From Lacinutrix himadriensis (lineage in GTDB: Bacteria > Bacteroidota > Bacteroidia > Flavobacteriales > Flavobacteriaceae): a stretch of DNA of 64,000 nt. Within the stretch, counting starts at the first letter, position 1. Every line of letters begins with the position of its first letter. The notes under the pieces are model-generated. The model did no database searches, was not told the DNA's origin, and saw only the letters and a list, made by a program, of their open reading frames with translations. Below are positions 9,860 to 19,671 of this stretch, one piece after another. The stretch is from positions 169,955-233,954 of the forward strand of contig NZ_LIQI01000014.1 of assembly GCF_001418105.1 (NCBI RefSeq), given 5' to 3'. Made by a program: the position numbers and the translations under genes.

Positions 9860-10408
9860 TTGAGTACACCAATAGAACAACAAATAGTTAGCTTACTAAA
9901 ACAAGGCGATAAAAAAGCCATTACTTTGTTGTACGAAAACTACTCAGATACGCTATTTGGTGTTATTTCTAAAGTCATCACAGATCCCGAGTTGGCTCAA
10001 GATGCATTACAGGAAACTTTTATAAAGGTTTGGAAAAAAGCCAAAACCTACGATGCTAAAAAAGCAAAACTCTTTACTTGGTTATATCGAATTGCATACA
10101 ATACCGCAATCGATAAAATACGCTCTGTGTCGAATAAACAAAGTAAAGAAATCCAAATAGAGAATTCAAACGTATATAAATTAACAAGCAATAGCTTAAA
10201 TCAAGACGTTATTGATATTCAAATACATCTAAAAACAATAGATGTAAAATATCAAACAGTAATTAATGCGCTCTTTTTTGAGGGCATGACACAACAAGAA
10301 GCAAGTGACGAATTAAATATTCCGCTTGGTACAATTAAATCAAGATTAAAAATTGGATTACGTGAATTAAAAAAGATTTACGATCCAGAATTGAAAAGCA
10401 ATGAATGA
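9860..10408 (+). CDS. ECF RNA polymerase sigma factor (sigma-70 family)
   Basis: The 182-residue protein has a region 2 at about residues 25-95 (DPELAQDALQETFIKVWKK, then LFTWLYRIAYNTAIDKIR) and a region 4 helix-turn-helix at about 135-175 (GMTQQEASDELNIPLGTIKSRL). It would direct transcription of an envelope- or stress-responsive regulon. The start is a TTG, the only suitable codon at the right place. Its end overlaps by eight bases the following anti-sigma gene, the usual sigma/anti-sigma pairing. Confidence 0.92.
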   Translation: MSTPIEQQIVSLLKQGDKKAITLLYENYSDTLFGVISKVITDPELAQDALQETFIKVWKKAKTYDAKKAKLFTWLYRIAYNTAIDKIRSVSNKQSKEIQIENSNVYKLTSNSLNQDVIDIQIHLKTIDVKYQTVINALFFEGMTQQEASDELNIPLGTIKSRLKIGLRELKKIYDPELKSNE

Positions 10409-11192
10409 TAAAATAATTTCATTTTTAAATTCAGATCTATTAGACAAATACCTAGTAGGCAATACCACTACAGAAGAAAATGCAAAGGTAGAAGCTTACA
10501 TTACTAAATATCCTGAAGTTAAAGAAGCGTACAATACCATGCAGCAGCATCTAGAGATTGTTGCTAAAAGTAATGCCATTGAAGCACCAGAACATATATT
10601 AAACGATATACTTTCTGCGCTTGACGAAAAACCAGTAATTGCGCTACAAACGGTACCAAAACAAAAATCTTGGTATAAGTTTAGTATAGCAGCAAGTATT
10701 ACTGCCTTAGTTTTTGCAGGTTCTACCTTTATGTTTTACATAAACAATCAAGACCTAAAACGTGAAAATCAAGTTATAGCAGACGAAATTTTTGATTTAC
10801 GTAGCGACATCGATCAAAACAATCTCATGTTAAGCGATATTATGCAACAATTTAAACAGCTTAATAATCCGGAAACACAAAAATATATAATAAAAGGAAA
10901 CGCTAGAGCTAAGAATTTAAAAACGGTTGCTTATATAAACCCTATAGACAAAACCTCTATGATAGATGTGGTTTCCTTACCACAATTACCAGAAGAGCAA
11001 TGTTATCAAATCTGGGCAGAAGTACAAGATAAAATGGTTAGTTTAGGTATCTTAAACGAAACAGACAGCCAACTTATACCTTTACCTTACACAGAAAATG
11101 CTTTAGGTTTAAATATTACTATTGAGCCAAAAGGAGGTAATAAAAATGCTTCTGTTGAAAAATCTGTAGCAGAAATTAGCTTAAAAAAGTAA
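10401..11192 (+). CDS. Anti-sigma factor, RskA-type membrane protein
   Basis: The 263-residue protein has a cytoplasmic N-terminal part (about 1-95) that would bind the ECF sigma factor. One membrane segment follows near residues 99-117 (FSIAASITALVFAGSTFMFYI), then a short coiled coil. The periplasmic C-terminal domain resembles the anti-sigma-K factor RskA domain (LPQLPEEQCYQIWAEVQDKMVSLGIL). It overlaps the sigma gene, supporting co-expression and direct partnership. A terminator follows. Confidence 0.9.
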   Translation: MNDKIISFLNSDLLDKYLVGNTTTEENAKVEAYITKYPEVKEAYNTMQQHLEIVAKSNAIEAPEHILNDILSALDEKPVIALQTVPKQKSWYKFSIAASITALVFAGSTFMFYINNQDLKRENQVIADEIFDLRSDIDQNNLMLSDIMQQFKQLNNPETQKYIIKGNARAKNLKTVAYINPIDKTSMIDVVSLPQLPEEQCYQIWAEVQDKMVSLGILNETDSQLIPLPYTENALGLNITIEPKGGNKNASVEKSVAEISLKK

Positions 11193-11220
11193 ATTACTTT
11201 CCACGATACATATTTAGAAG

Positions 11221-11246
11221 CCTCGTTTTAAAAAGCGAGGTTTTTT
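11221..11246 (+). terminator. Intrinsic terminator after the sigma/anti-sigma pair
   Basis: CCTCGTTT pairs with AAGCGAGG (one G-U pair) around a TAAA loop, followed by TTTTTT. Confidence 0.8.
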
Positions 11247-11271
11247 AGTACACCCATTTCGCAAAAAGTAG

Positions 11272-11279
11272 TATCTTTG
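11272..11279 (+). promoter_or_regulatory. -7 box for the small membrane protein/GT2/sigma operon
   Basis: TATCTTTG is a perfect TAnnTTTG match 26 bases upstream of the ATG at 11306 and directly after a terminator. Confidence 0.6.
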
Positions 11280-11305
11280 TAGAAATTATTAAGATCAATA
11301 CACAC

Positions 11306-11509
11306 ATGAAATTACTAGCAATTACATTAGTACTTTTAGGTTTAGCAATCGCTGGAATAGCTATAAAAATTTGGGCAAAAAAAGACGGAAAATTTGCTGG
11401 TACTTGTGCTAGCCAAAACCCAATGTTAAATAAAGAAGGAGAATCTTGCGGCTTTTGCGGAAAAACTCCTGAACAATACCAAGACTGTAGCGAACCACAA
11501 CATTCTTAA
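11306..11509 (+). CDS. Small membrane-anchored Cys-rich protein, function unknown
   Basis: The 67-residue protein opens with one hydrophobic segment (residues 1-22) followed by a short, Cys-rich soluble tail with cysteines in TCASQNP, SCGFCGK and QDCSEP. The CxxC could bind metal or form disulfides. Similar short membrane or secreted proteins occur in flavobacteria, with no known function. It is the first gene after a good promoter and lies five bases before the GT2 gene, so the two are probably co-transcribed. Confidence 0.75.
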   Translation: MKLLAITLVLLGLAIAGIAIKIWAKKDGKFAGTCASQNPMLNKEGESCGFCGKTPEQYQDCSEPQHS

Positions 11510-11514
11510 AGTAC

Positions 11515-12627
11515 ATGATTTTACTGAATATTGCCTTCTACGCATTTATAGCCGTAGTAACTATTCAAGTTATATATTACCTTTTCTTATTTTCAAAGTT
11601 TGCTTTTTTACATCCGAAGCAGGAAACACCAAAAGACATTGCTGTTTCTATTCTTATTTGTGCTAAAAATGAAGCCGATAATTTAAAGAAATTTCTTCCG
11701 TATATATTAAATCAAGAATATCCAGATTTTGAAGTTGTTTTAATTAACGACAACTCTCATGATGATACACTAGACATCATGGAAGATTTTGCTGCAAAAA
11801 ACAATAATATTAAAATTGTTAATGTAATACCAACCGAAGCGTTTTTTGGAAACAAAAAGTATGCATTAACCCTTGGTATAAAAGCATCCAAAAATGAGTT
11901 CTTACTTTTTACCGATGCAGATTGCCAACCCAATTCGAAATACTGGTTACAAGAAATGAGCGCACATTTTAACCAAACAAAAACTATTGTTTTGGGCTAT
12001 GGTGCTTATACCAAAATTAAAAATTCGTTTTTAAATAAATTAATCCGATTTGAAACACTGCTAACCGCTTTACAGTATTTCTCTTATGCCAAATCTGGAA
12101 TACCATTTATGGGAGTTGGTAGAAATTTAGCATACAAAAAAGAAGTATTCTTTAATGCAAATGGCTTTATTAACCACATGCAAGTCCGTTCTGGTGATGA
12201 TGATTTATTTATCAATCAAGTAGCAACGAATAAAAACACAAGCATTTGTTTTACAAAAGAAAGTTTTACTATTTCTAATCCGAAAACAACTTTTAAAGAC
12301 TGGCTTTTACAAAAAAGAAGACACGTATCTACCGCAAAACATTATAAAGCAACACACAAGACCTTACTTGCGCTTTTCTATATTTCACAATTTCTATTTT
12401 GGACTTTAGCAATTACACTTCTTATCACAACATATTCCTGGCAAATAGTTTTGCCTATATTCCTCTTAAGAATACTTATCTTTTATATCGTATTTGGTAA
12501 AACCTCCAAAAAATTAGACGAAAAAGACCTTATTATTTTTCTTCCTTTTTTAGAGATTTTTTTAATTGGCATGCAATTAACTATATTTATAACTAATCTT
12601 ATTGCAAAACCTAAACATTGGAAATAG
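11515..12627 (+). CDS. Glycosyltransferase family 2 membrane protein
   Basis: The 370-residue protein has an N-terminal membrane segment (about 3-25), a GT2 catalytic domain (AVSILICAKNEADNLKKFLP near 45, metal-binding DADCQPN near 137, then GDDDLFINQ and the RRHVSTAKHY region). Two to three C-terminal membrane segments lie between about 280 and 365. Such enzymes add sugars to lipid or polysaccharide acceptors at the inner membrane; donor and acceptor are not inferable. Its stop overlaps the next sigma gene by 10 bases. Confidence 0.88.
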   Translation: MILLNIAFYAFIAVVTIQVIYYLFLFSKFAFLHPKQETPKDIAVSILICAKNEADNLKKFLPYILNQEYPDFEVVLINDNSHDDTLDIMEDFAAKNNNIKIVNVIPTEAFFGNKKYALTLGIKASKNEFLLFTDADCQPNSKYWLQEMSAHFNQTKTIVLGYGAYTKIKNSFLNKLIRFETLLTALQYFSYAKSGIPFMGVGRNLAYKKEVFFNANGFINHMQVRSGDDDLFINQVATNKNTSICFTKESFTISNPKTTFKDWLLQKRRHVSTAKHYKATHKTLLALFYISQFLFWTLAITLLITTYSWQIVLPIFLLRILIFYIVFGKTSKKLDEKDLIIFLPFLEIFLIGMQLTIFITNLIAKPKHWK

Positions 12628-13166
12628 AAGAAGCCATACAACAAGCAAGAAAAAACGAACAAAAGGCATTTAATTTTTTACTAAACACCTTTTGGGATGA
12701 CGTATATGGTTTTCAGTTAAAACGTATTCAAAATGAAAACGATGCCGAAGACGTTACCATTCAAACCTTTTCTAGAGCTTTTGACAAAATAGAGACGTAC
12801 AACACCGAATATAAGTTTAAGACTTGGCTGATTACCATTTCTAAAAACATTCATATCGATTTATTGCGAAAAGAAAAACGTTCTATTTCTGCAGATATGT
12901 CTAAGGACGATGAAAATTCGCTGTTTCAAATTTTAGACGAAACCCCTTCTGCGGAAGACAAACTTATTACAGAGCAAAACTTAGCCAAACTACTTCGGGA
13001 TATCAAAAAATTAAAACCACATTATCAAGAGGTGATTAATCTACGCTACTTTCAAGAGTTAAGTTATAAAGAAATCTCCACCCAATTAAACGAACCTATT
13101 AACAACGTTAAGGTAAAACTCTTACGTGCTAAAAAACTTTTAGCAGAAATTATTCAGAAAAAATAA
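12618..13166 (+). CDS. ECF RNA polymerase sigma factor, second copy type
   Basis: The 182-residue protein has region 2 (NDAEDVTIQTFSRAFDKI, then FKTWLITISKNIHIDLLRKEKR) and region 4 (YQEVINLRYFQELSYKEISTQLN). It starts at a TTG inside the end of the GT2 gene. Unlike the sigma factor at 9860 it has no adjacent anti-sigma gene, so its control must be different. The two sigma factors are equally long but clearly diverged. Confidence 0.9.
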   Translation: MEIEEAIQQARKNEQKAFNFLLNTFWDDVYGFQLKRIQNENDAEDVTIQTFSRAFDKIETYNTEYKFKTWLITISKNIHIDLLRKEKRSISADMSKDDENSLFQILDETPSAEDKLITEQNLAKLLRDIKKLKPHYQEVINLRYFQELSYKEISTQLNEPINNVKVKLLRAKKLLAEIIQKK

Positions 13167-13237
13167 TCCCACTAAAAATTGGCTTTAATTTATAGTATCT
13201 CACTATTTGATAAAGGCTTTTTTAATAGAATACTTTG

Positions 13238-13245
13238 TATCTTTG
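13238..13245 (+). promoter_or_regulatory. -7 box of lipA promoter
   Basis: TATCTTTG, a perfect TAnnTTTG match, lies 21 bases upstream of the lipA ATG. Confidence 0.6.
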
Positions 13246-13266
13246 TATTTAGAAATAACAAACTAA

Positions 13267-14145
13267 ATGAATACAGATACTGCTTCAAACATAATTCCGG
13301 AACGAGTAGCAAAACCAAAATGGCTTCGTGTAAAGTTACCAACAGGTAAAAAGTACACCGAACTTCGTGGTTTAGTAGACAAATACAAACTGAATACTAT
13401 TTGCGCATCAGGAAGCTGTCCGAACATGGGAGAATGCTGGGGAGAAGGTACCGCAACTTTTATGATTCTTGGTAACGTTTGTACACGTTCTTGTGGTTTT
13501 TGTGGTGTAAAAACCGGAAGACCAGAAACGGTAGATTGGGACGAACCAGAAAAAGTAGCACGTTCTATTAAAATCATGAATATTAAGCATGCCGTTTTAA
13601 CTAGTGTAGATCGTGATGACTTAAAAGACATGGGAAGTATTATGTGGAGTGAAACGGTTAAAGCGGTTCGCAGAATGAATCCGGAAACGACATTAGAAAC
13701 ATTAATTCCAGATTTCCAAGGTGTAGAATTACATATTGACAGAATTATAGATGTTGCTCCAGAAGTAGTTTCTCATAATATTGAAACCGTAAGACGCTTA
13801 ACTCGTGAAGTACGTATTCAAGCAAAATACGATAGAAGTTTAGGCGTTTTAAAATACCTAAAACAACAAGGACAAAGACGTACAAAGTCGGGTATTATGT
13901 TAGGTCTTGGTGAAATGCGCGAAGAAGTTATAGAAACTTTACATGATTTAAGAGCTAATGATGTAGATGTAGTAACTATTGGTCAATATTTACAACCAAG
14001 TAAAAAGCACTTACCTGTAAAGCAATTTATTACTCCAGATCAATTTGAAGAATATAGAGAAATTGGTTTAGGTCTTGGTTTTCGCCATGTAGAAAGTAGC
14101 GCTTTAGTTCGTTCCTCTTACAAAGCACAAAAACATATTAATTAA
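13267..14145 (+). CDS. lipA: Lipoyl synthase
   Basis: LipA is a radical SAM enzyme that inserts two sulfur atoms into protein-bound octanoyl chains. The 292-residue protein has the auxiliary cluster motif [12 protein letters not shown] (about residues 43-54) and the radical SAM motif CTRSCGFC (about 69-76). The C-terminal RSSY serine motif that ligates the auxiliary cluster is also present (VRSSYKAQ). The length is normal for the family. The stop overlaps the gap start codon (TAATG). Confidence 0.97.
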   Translation: MNTDTASNIIPERVAKPKWLRVKLPTGKKYTELRGLVDKYKLNTICASGSCPNMGECWGEGTATFMILGNVCTRSCGFCGVKTGRPETVDWDEPEKVARSIKIMNIKHAVLTSVDRDDLKDMGSIMWSETVKAVRRMNPETTLETLIPDFQGVELHIDRIIDVAPEVVSHNIETVRRLTREVRIQAKYDRSLGVLKYLKQQGQRRTKSGIMLGLGEMREEVIETLHDLRANDVDVVTIGQYLQPSKKHLPVKQFITPDQFEEYREIGLGLGFRHVESSALVRSSYKAQKHIN

Positions 14146-15143
14146 TGATTCATGTTGCAATAAATGGATTTGGAAGAATTGGCAGACGCGTTTTTAGACT
14201 GCTTCAAAACAATCCAAACATACAAGTCGTTGCTATAAATGATTTAGCAGACGCAAGAACATTAAGCCATCTTTTAAAGTATGATAGTATTCATGGCATT
14301 TTTAATGAAGCCATTTCTTATAATGAAAATCACATTATAGTTAACAATAAAAACATTCCTTTATTAAATAAGCAAAAGCTAGAAGATCTTAATTGGAAAC
14401 CTTTTGATATCGATTTTGTTATTGAAGCTACAGGAAAGTTTAAAACCAAAGAAGCGCTAAACCTTCATATTAAAAATGGCGCAAAACGCGTTATTTTAAG
14501 TGTTCCTCCTTTAGAAGACGATATAAAAACAGTCGTTCTAGGTGTTAATGAAGCTATTTTAGATGGCACTGAAAAAATAATATCTAACGCATCATGTACC
14601 ACAAACAATGCGGCACCAATGCTTGCTATTATGCAAGAACTTTGCGGTATTAAACAAGCATATATTACCACAGTCCATTCCTACACCACAGATCAGAGTT
14701 TACACGATCAGCCACATAGAGATCTACGTCGTGCAAGAGCAGCTGGTCAATCTATTGTACCTACTACTACTGGAGCTGCAAAGGCACTAACAAAGATATT
14801 TCCAGACTTAGCAAATGTAATTGGAGGTTGTGGCATAAGAGTTCCTGTAGCGAATGGCTCTCTTACAGACATCACATTAAATGTGGAGAAAAATGTAACC
14901 ATTGCGCAGATTAATGATGCATTTAAAAAAGCTTCGCAAAATAAATACAAAGGTATTTTGGAATATACCGAAGACCCAATTGTATCTATAGACATTGTAG
15001 GAAACACACATTCCTGCATATTTGATTCACAAATGACTTCAACCATTGGAAATATGGTAAAAATTATTGGTTGGTACGATAATGAGACAGGCTATTCTAG
15101 TAGAATAATCAATTTAATTAGCAATTTATCGGTAAAAAGTTAA
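14145..15143 (+). CDS. gap: Type I glyceraldehyde-3-phosphate dehydrogenase
   Basis: The 332-residue, NAD(P)-dependent enzyme converts glyceraldehyde-3-phosphate to 1,3-bisphosphoglycerate. The Rossmann motif INGFGRIGRRVFR is at the N-terminus, the catalytic cysteine is in SNASCTTNNAAP (about residue 150), and the histidine partner is in TVHSYTTDQ. Length and motifs are normal. Coupling to lipA is by a one-base stop/start overlap. Bacteroidota often carry several gap genes, so this may not be the main glycolytic copy. Confidence 0.95.
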   Translation: MIHVAINGFGRIGRRVFRLLQNNPNIQVVAINDLADARTLSHLLKYDSIHGIFNEAISYNENHIIVNNKNIPLLNKQKLEDLNWKPFDIDFVIEATGKFKTKEALNLHIKNGAKRVILSVPPLEDDIKTVVLGVNEAILDGTEKIISNASCTTNNAAPMLAIMQELCGIKQAYITTVHSYTTDQSLHDQPHRDLRRARAAGQSIVPTTTGAAKALTKIFPDLANVIGGCGIRVPVANGSLTDITLNVEKNVTIAQINDAFKKASQNKYKGILEYTEDPIVSIDIVGNTHSCIFDSQMTSTIGNMVKIIGWYDNETGYSSRIINLISNLSVKS

Positions 15144-15162
15144 CTTTTATCGAATAAATATT

Positions 15163-15170
15163 TATATTTG
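15163..15170 (+). promoter_or_regulatory. -7 box of TPR-hybrid kinase promoter
   Basis: TATATTTG, a perfect TAnnTTTG match, lies 21 bases upstream of the ATG at 15191. Confidence 0.55.
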
Positions 15171-15190
15171 CTTATATCATTGTTAAAAAA

Positions 15191-17422
15191 ATGTTCCGAA
15201 TCAACTACTATATATGTGCTATTATCATGGTGTTGAGTTGCAGTGTATTTTCTCAGGAAATCACTACTCAAGAGAGAGATACTATACAACAAAATGTAAA
15301 TAACCTAATAAGGTTAGCACAAAAAAACATTGAAAACTCCAATTATTTTGAAGCACAAAAAGAGCTTGAAAACGCTCTTATTCCGGCTACTACCATTGAA
15401 GACAATAAAAGCATAGGGTTAATCTACTCGAAACTTGGAAAAATTGAATATATCATTGAAGAACCAGATGAAGCAATTAAGCAATTAACAAGAGCAGTTG
15501 CAACACAACGTCTTTCTAATGATAAAATTAACCTTGCAGAATCTTACAAAACCTTTGGTAATGTTTATGTTGCAAAAAAAGATTACCAAACTGCTTTAGA
15601 CTACTATAAATCTTCAAAAAACCTTTTTGAACAAGAAGGTTTAGATGATTTTGTTGCAGAAGTTGACCTTAAAAAAGGACAAACATTCTTAGCACTAGAA
15701 GACTACGAACAAGCCAAATTACTATTTGAAAATGCTATCGCTTTAGCTAATAGATACAATTTAAAAAAAATACATAGTAGTGCGCAAATAAACCTAGGAG
15801 TTGTTTACGCTAAACTTAACAATATTGACAAAGCTATTGAAATCACCAACGAAGGTGTCAATGAAGCCATTAATAATGATTTTCACAATGTTATAAGTGA
15901 AGGCTATTTAGTTTTAAGTGATTTAAACCAAGAAACAAAGAACTACAAACTTGCTAATGCTTACTTAAGAAAACACATTAAATTATCAGATTCCCTTTTA
16001 AATGTAAAAAGACAAAATCTGAATCCAGAAAGAAGGTTTGAATATTTATTAAAAAACCAAACAGAGTACCAAAAAAAGCAAGCTGCAGATCTTGAAGAAC
16101 TTCAAGATTCAAAAAACCTTAGTAAACTAACAGCTATTCTAAGTGTTGCTTTAATTACTATTTTATCGTTATTAACTTTGTCGTTATACAAAAACAACAG
16201 AATAAGGTTAAAAACAAACAATATGTTGCACAAAAAGAATGGCGAACTTATTCTTGCAAAAGAGAAAGCAGAATTAGCTTCAAAAACAAAAGCCAACTTT
16301 TTATCTACGGTAACCCATGAATTGAGAACACCTCTATATGCCGTTACTGGATTAAGTAATATGCTTTTAGACGAAAACCCTAAACCAGAGCAAGTACAGC
16401 ATTTAAAGTCTTTAAAATTCTCTGGAGATTACCTATTAACTTTCATTAATGATATTCTTCAAATAAATAAAATTGAAGCGAATAAAGTGGAAGTAGAACC
16501 AGAAGTATTCAATTTAAAAAAGAAAGTAGCGAATGTTATTGCTGCGTTAAACAATTCTGCAATAGATAATGGCATAAAACTCCATTTTGAATACGACAAA
16601 GACTTACCAGAAAACTATAATGCAGATCAACTTAAGATTTCTCAAATACTAATTAATCTTATTGGAAATTCTATTAAATTCACCAAAGATGGAGATATCT
16701 GGGTTAGAGTATATAAACTTAACCAAACAGGTAAAACCTACTCTATACGATTTGAAATAGAGGATAACGGAATTGGTATTAGCAAAGAAAAGCAAGAACA
16801 CATGTTTGAAAGCTTCTCACAAGGTTCTATTCAAATTAACAGAAAATATGGAGGTACTGGTTTAGGTTTATCTATTGTAAAAGGATTAATAGATATCTTA
16901 AAAGGGAAAATTTATCTTAAAAGTGAATTAGGTAAAGGTTCCAACTTTATTTTTGAAATCCCTTTAAACTATACCGACCAAGTAATTGAAGAAGAAACTA
17001 AAAAGAATTATTTTAAAAACATAAGCGAGATAGAGTTGAGCACGATAAAAATATTAGTAGTCGAAGACAATAAAATCAACCAAATGATTACCAAAAAGAT
17101 TCTAAATAAAATGAATCTGAATTGTGACATTGTTGATAACGGAGAAGATGCTGTAGAGCAAGTTAAAAACACCAATTACGATGTCGTTCTAATGGATATT
17201 CACATGCCAGGAATTAGCGGATTGGAAGCAACCAAGATCATTAGAGGTTTTAAAAAGGACCTAACCATATTTGCTTTAACGGCGGTAACCTTGGAAGACA
17301 AAATGCATGAATTTGAAGAAGCTGGATTTGATGACATTATATCCAAGCCATTTAAGCAAGAAGACTTTGAAAAGAAGTTATACCAAGCATTAATAAAGGA
17401 AGAAGTTGCAATAGTTAAATAG
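15191..17422 (+). CDS. TPR-containing hybrid histidine kinase/response regulator
   Basis: The 743-residue protein is a one-piece two-component system. In order it has a signal peptide (1-21), periplasmic TPR repeats (about 35-265) and one membrane segment (about 312-335). Then come a HisKA domain with the phosphoacceptor His near 375 (VTHELRTPLYAV), a HATPase domain (ILINLIGNSIKF, DNGIGI, GGTGLGLSI) and a C-terminal receiver with Asp near 668 (VVLMDIHMPGISG). No DNA-binding output is present. It closely resembles the protein at 47827-50085. Its 3' end overlaps convergent lpxK by eight bases. Confidence 0.93.
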   Translation: MFRINYYICAIIMVLSCSVFSQEITTQERDTIQQNVNNLIRLAQKNIENSNYFEAQKELENALIPATTIEDNKSIGLIYSKLGKIEYIIEEPDEAIKQLTRAVATQRLSNDKINLAESYKTFGNVYVAKKDYQTALDYYKSSKNLFEQEGLDDFVAEVDLKKGQTFLALEDYEQAKLLFENAIALANRYNLKKIHSSAQINLGVVYAKLNNIDKAIEITNEGVNEAINNDFHNVISEGYLVLSDLNQETKNYKLANAYLRKHIKLSDSLLNVKRQNLNPERRFEYLLKNQTEYQKKQAADLEELQDSKNLSKLTAILSVALITILSLLTLSLYKNNRIRLKTNNMLHKKNGELILAKEKAELASKTKANFLSTVTHELRTPLYAVTGLSNMLLDENPKPEQVQHLKSLKFSGDYLLTFINDILQINKIEANKVEVEPEVFNLKKKVANVIAALNNSAIDNGIKLHFEYDKDLPENYNADQLKISQILINLIGNSIKFTKDGDIWVRVYKLNQTGKTYSIRFEIEDNGIGISKEKQEHMFESFSQGSIQINRKYGGTGLGLSIVKGLIDILKGKIYLKSELGKGSNFIFEIPLNYTDQVIEEETKKNYFKNISEIELSTIKILVVEDNKINQMITKKILNKMNLNCDIVDNGEDAVEQVKNTNYDVVLMDIHMPGISGLEATKIIRGFKKDLTIFALTAVTLEDKMHEFEEAGFDDIISKPFKQEDFEKKLYQALIKEEVAIVK

Positions 17423-18419
17423 TTACAAACTCTAAAACGCTAGTATTAAAAGCTTCCGGTTTATCTATATTTACAGTAATAGGTAGATAAAATACTTTAT
17501 CTTTTAAAGCATCAAACTGTAACAACCTTACATAATCTTTTTCCGTAGTAATAATAAGTGACTTACTTTTAAACAGTTCTATATCTTGTGCTGTAAAGTC
17601 ATGATGATCTTTAAAATTTAAATGATCAAATTGCAAACCTTCCGTTTTTAAATGATTTACTAAAGGCGTTGCATTTGCAATTCCGGTGACCAAAGTAAAA
17701 TCATGTAACGTTTTTAATCCAAGTTTCTTTTCTTCAGAAAAAACACTATCTGCATAACGAATAGCACTAAAAAAAACACTTTGATTTGCTTTCGGATTAA
17801 TACTTCTTATAATTTCATCTTTTTCTATAGCACTTAAGTTATCAGGACATTTAGTTACTACAATACAATTTGCTCGCTTCGCTCCTGCCCTTGGCTCTCG
17901 TAAATCTCCCGTTGGTAAAACCCAATCCTTCGTATATAAATTACTATAGGTAGTTAATAAAATATAAAACCCCGCTTTTACTTTTCTGTGTTGGTAGGCA
18001 TCGTCTAATAAAATAACTTCTGGAGCCGTTTCTTGTTGCATTAAATTTTTAATTCCGTTTTGCCTATCTGCATCCACGGCAACTTGAATATCTTTTTTAA
18101 ATTTTCTATAAAATTGAAAAGGCTCATCCCCCAATAATTTTGCATCGGCATTATTATCTGCCAAATAAAAACCTTCACTACTTCGTTTATACCCTCGACT
18201 TAAAGTAGCCACTTGTTTTTTATCTTTCAGTAAAACGATTAAATACTCAATCATTGGTGTTTTACCAGTACCACCAACACTTAAATTACCTACAGCTAAT
18301 ACCGGAAAATCATACGATTTAGACTTAAAAATGCCTCTATCATAAAACACATTACGCAACCAAGTTACTAGATAGTAAATTGGTACAACAGGAAATAAAA
18401 GGTATCGCAATAATTTCAT
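17415..18419 (-). CDS. lpxK: Tetraacyldisaccharide 4'-kinase
   Basis: LpxK phosphorylates the 4' position of the lipid A disaccharide at the inner membrane. The 334-residue protein has an N-terminal membrane-associated helix (KLLRYLLFPVVPIYYLVTWL) and the Walker A motif GNLSVGGTGKTP (about residues 41-52). The family sequence LLDDAYQHR also follows. The ATG at 18419 is preferred over a start nine codons upstream, because it opens on the membrane helix as in other LpxK proteins. Confidence 0.93.
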   Translation of the reverse strand: MKLLRYLLFPVVPIYYLVTWLRNVFYDRGIFKSKSYDFPVLAVGNLSVGGTGKTPMIEYLIVLLKDKKQVATLSRGYKRSSEGFYLADNNADAKLLGDEPFQFYRKFKKDIQVAVDADRQNGIKNLMQQETAPEVILLDDAYQHRKVKAGFYILLTTYSNLYTKDWVLPTGDLREPRAGAKRANCIVVTKCPDNLSAIEKDEIIRSINPKANQSVFFSAIRYADSVFSEEKKLGLKTLHDFTLVTGIANATPLVNHLKTEGLQFDHLNFKDHHDFTAQDIELFKSKSLIITTEKDYVRLLQFDALKDKVFYLPITVNIDKPEAFNTSVLEFVTI

Positions 18420-18542
18420 ATAAAAGAAACCAAAAAGGGTTGACAATTTTTTAAAAATCGAAGATAATAATTATTTAAACCACATAGAGATTACAGATAC
18501 TATTTAAAAAATAATAAATACAAGCACATGACGTAAATATTT

Positions 18543-18550
18543 TATATTTG
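18543..18550 (+). promoter_or_regulatory. -7 box of Nif3-like gene promoter
   Basis: TATATTTG, a perfect TAnnTTTG match, lies 24 bases upstream of the ATG at 18574. Confidence 0.55.
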
Positions 18551-18573
18551 TTCTAAATCCAATACGAAAAAAC

Positions 18574-19668
18574 ATGATTATTCAAGATGTTATAGATTCC
18601 CTTGAAGAGTTTTCACCTTTAGCATACGCCGAAGGTTTTGATAACGTTGGTTTACTTGTAGGAAACAAAAACACCAAACTAACAGGAGTTCTAGTAACAC
18701 TAGACACTTTAGAAGAAGTAGTAGATGAAGCAATTAAAGAAAATTGTAATCTTATTGTAAGCTTTCATCCTATTATTTTTAAAGGTTTAAAAAAGATTAC
18801 AGGAAAAACCTATGTAGAGCGCGTAGTTATTAAAGCCATAAAAAATGACATTGCTATTTATTCTATGCATACCGCATTAGATAATGCATGGCAAGGTGTA
18901 AATAGCATGATTTGCGACCAATTACAACTTAATAATAGAAGCATTTTAATACCGCAAACCCAAAGCATCAAAAAGCTAACTACTTTTGTTCCTAATGAAC
19001 AAGCCGATAACGTGCGTAAAGCATTATTTAAGGCAGGAGCAGGAAATATAGGTAACTATAGTAATTGCAGTTTTAATACCGAAGGAGTTGGTACGTATAA
19101 AGCCAATGAAAATGCGAATCCGACATTGGGTAAAATAGGAGAAACACATCAAGAAGCAGAAACTCAAATTTCTGTAACTTTTGCAAAACACTCACAATCC
19201 ACCATTTTACAGACACTTTTAAAAACCCATCCTTATGAAGAAGTGGCCTATGAAATAGTCACTTTAGAAAACAATAATCAACATATAGGAATGGGAATGC
19301 TTGGCGAACTAGAAAACGCTATGACAGAAGCAGACTTTTTAAAGTATTTAAAAACGAAAATGCAAGCTAGTTGTATTAGACACTCTAATTTACGCAACAA
19401 ACCAATAAAAAAAGTAGCTGTTTTAGGTGGCTCTGGCAGTTTCGCTATTTCTGCTGCAAAAGCTTCAGGAGCAGATGTATTAGTGACTTCCGATTTAAAA
19501 TATCACGACTTCTTTTCTGCCGAAAATAGCATTGTTTTAGCAGATATTGGCCATTATGAGAGCGAACAGTACACAAAAAACGGTTTAGTAGCGCATCTTA
19601 CAAAAAAAATTACTAATTTTGCAGTCGTTTTATCAAAGACAAACACCAATCCTGTTCAATATTTTTAA
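18574..19668 (+). CDS. Nif3-like dinuclear metal centre hexameric protein
   Basis: The 364-residue protein contains the Nif3 family landmarks YAEGFDNVGLLVG, a metal-site SFHPIIFKGLKKI, SMHTALDNAWQGVN and, near the C-terminus, SDLKYHDFFSAE and ADIGHYESEQ. Histidines and acidic residues in these motifs bind two metal ions. The middle (about 130-240) is the inserted domain of the longer YqfO-type members. The family has been linked to GTP cyclohydrolase-like folds, but the cellular role is unsettled. It sits four bases before the coiled-coil gene, a pairing common in Bacteroidota. Confidence 0.92.
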   Translation: MIIQDVIDSLEEFSPLAYAEGFDNVGLLVGNKNTKLTGVLVTLDTLEEVVDEAIKENCNLIVSFHPIIFKGLKKITGKTYVERVVIKAIKNDIAIYSMHTALDNAWQGVNSMICDQLQLNNRSILIPQTQSIKKLTTFVPNEQADNVRKALFKAGAGNIGNYSNCSFNTEGVGTYKANENANPTLGKIGETHQEAETQISVTFAKHSQSTILQTLLKTHPYEEVAYEIVTLENNNQHIGMGMLGELENAMTEADFLKYLKTKMQASCIRHSNLRNKPIKKVAVLGGSGSFAISAAKASGADVLVTSDLKYHDFFSAENSIVLADIGHYESEQYTKNGLVAHLTKKITNFAVVLSKTNTNPVQYF

Positions 19669-19671
19669 AGT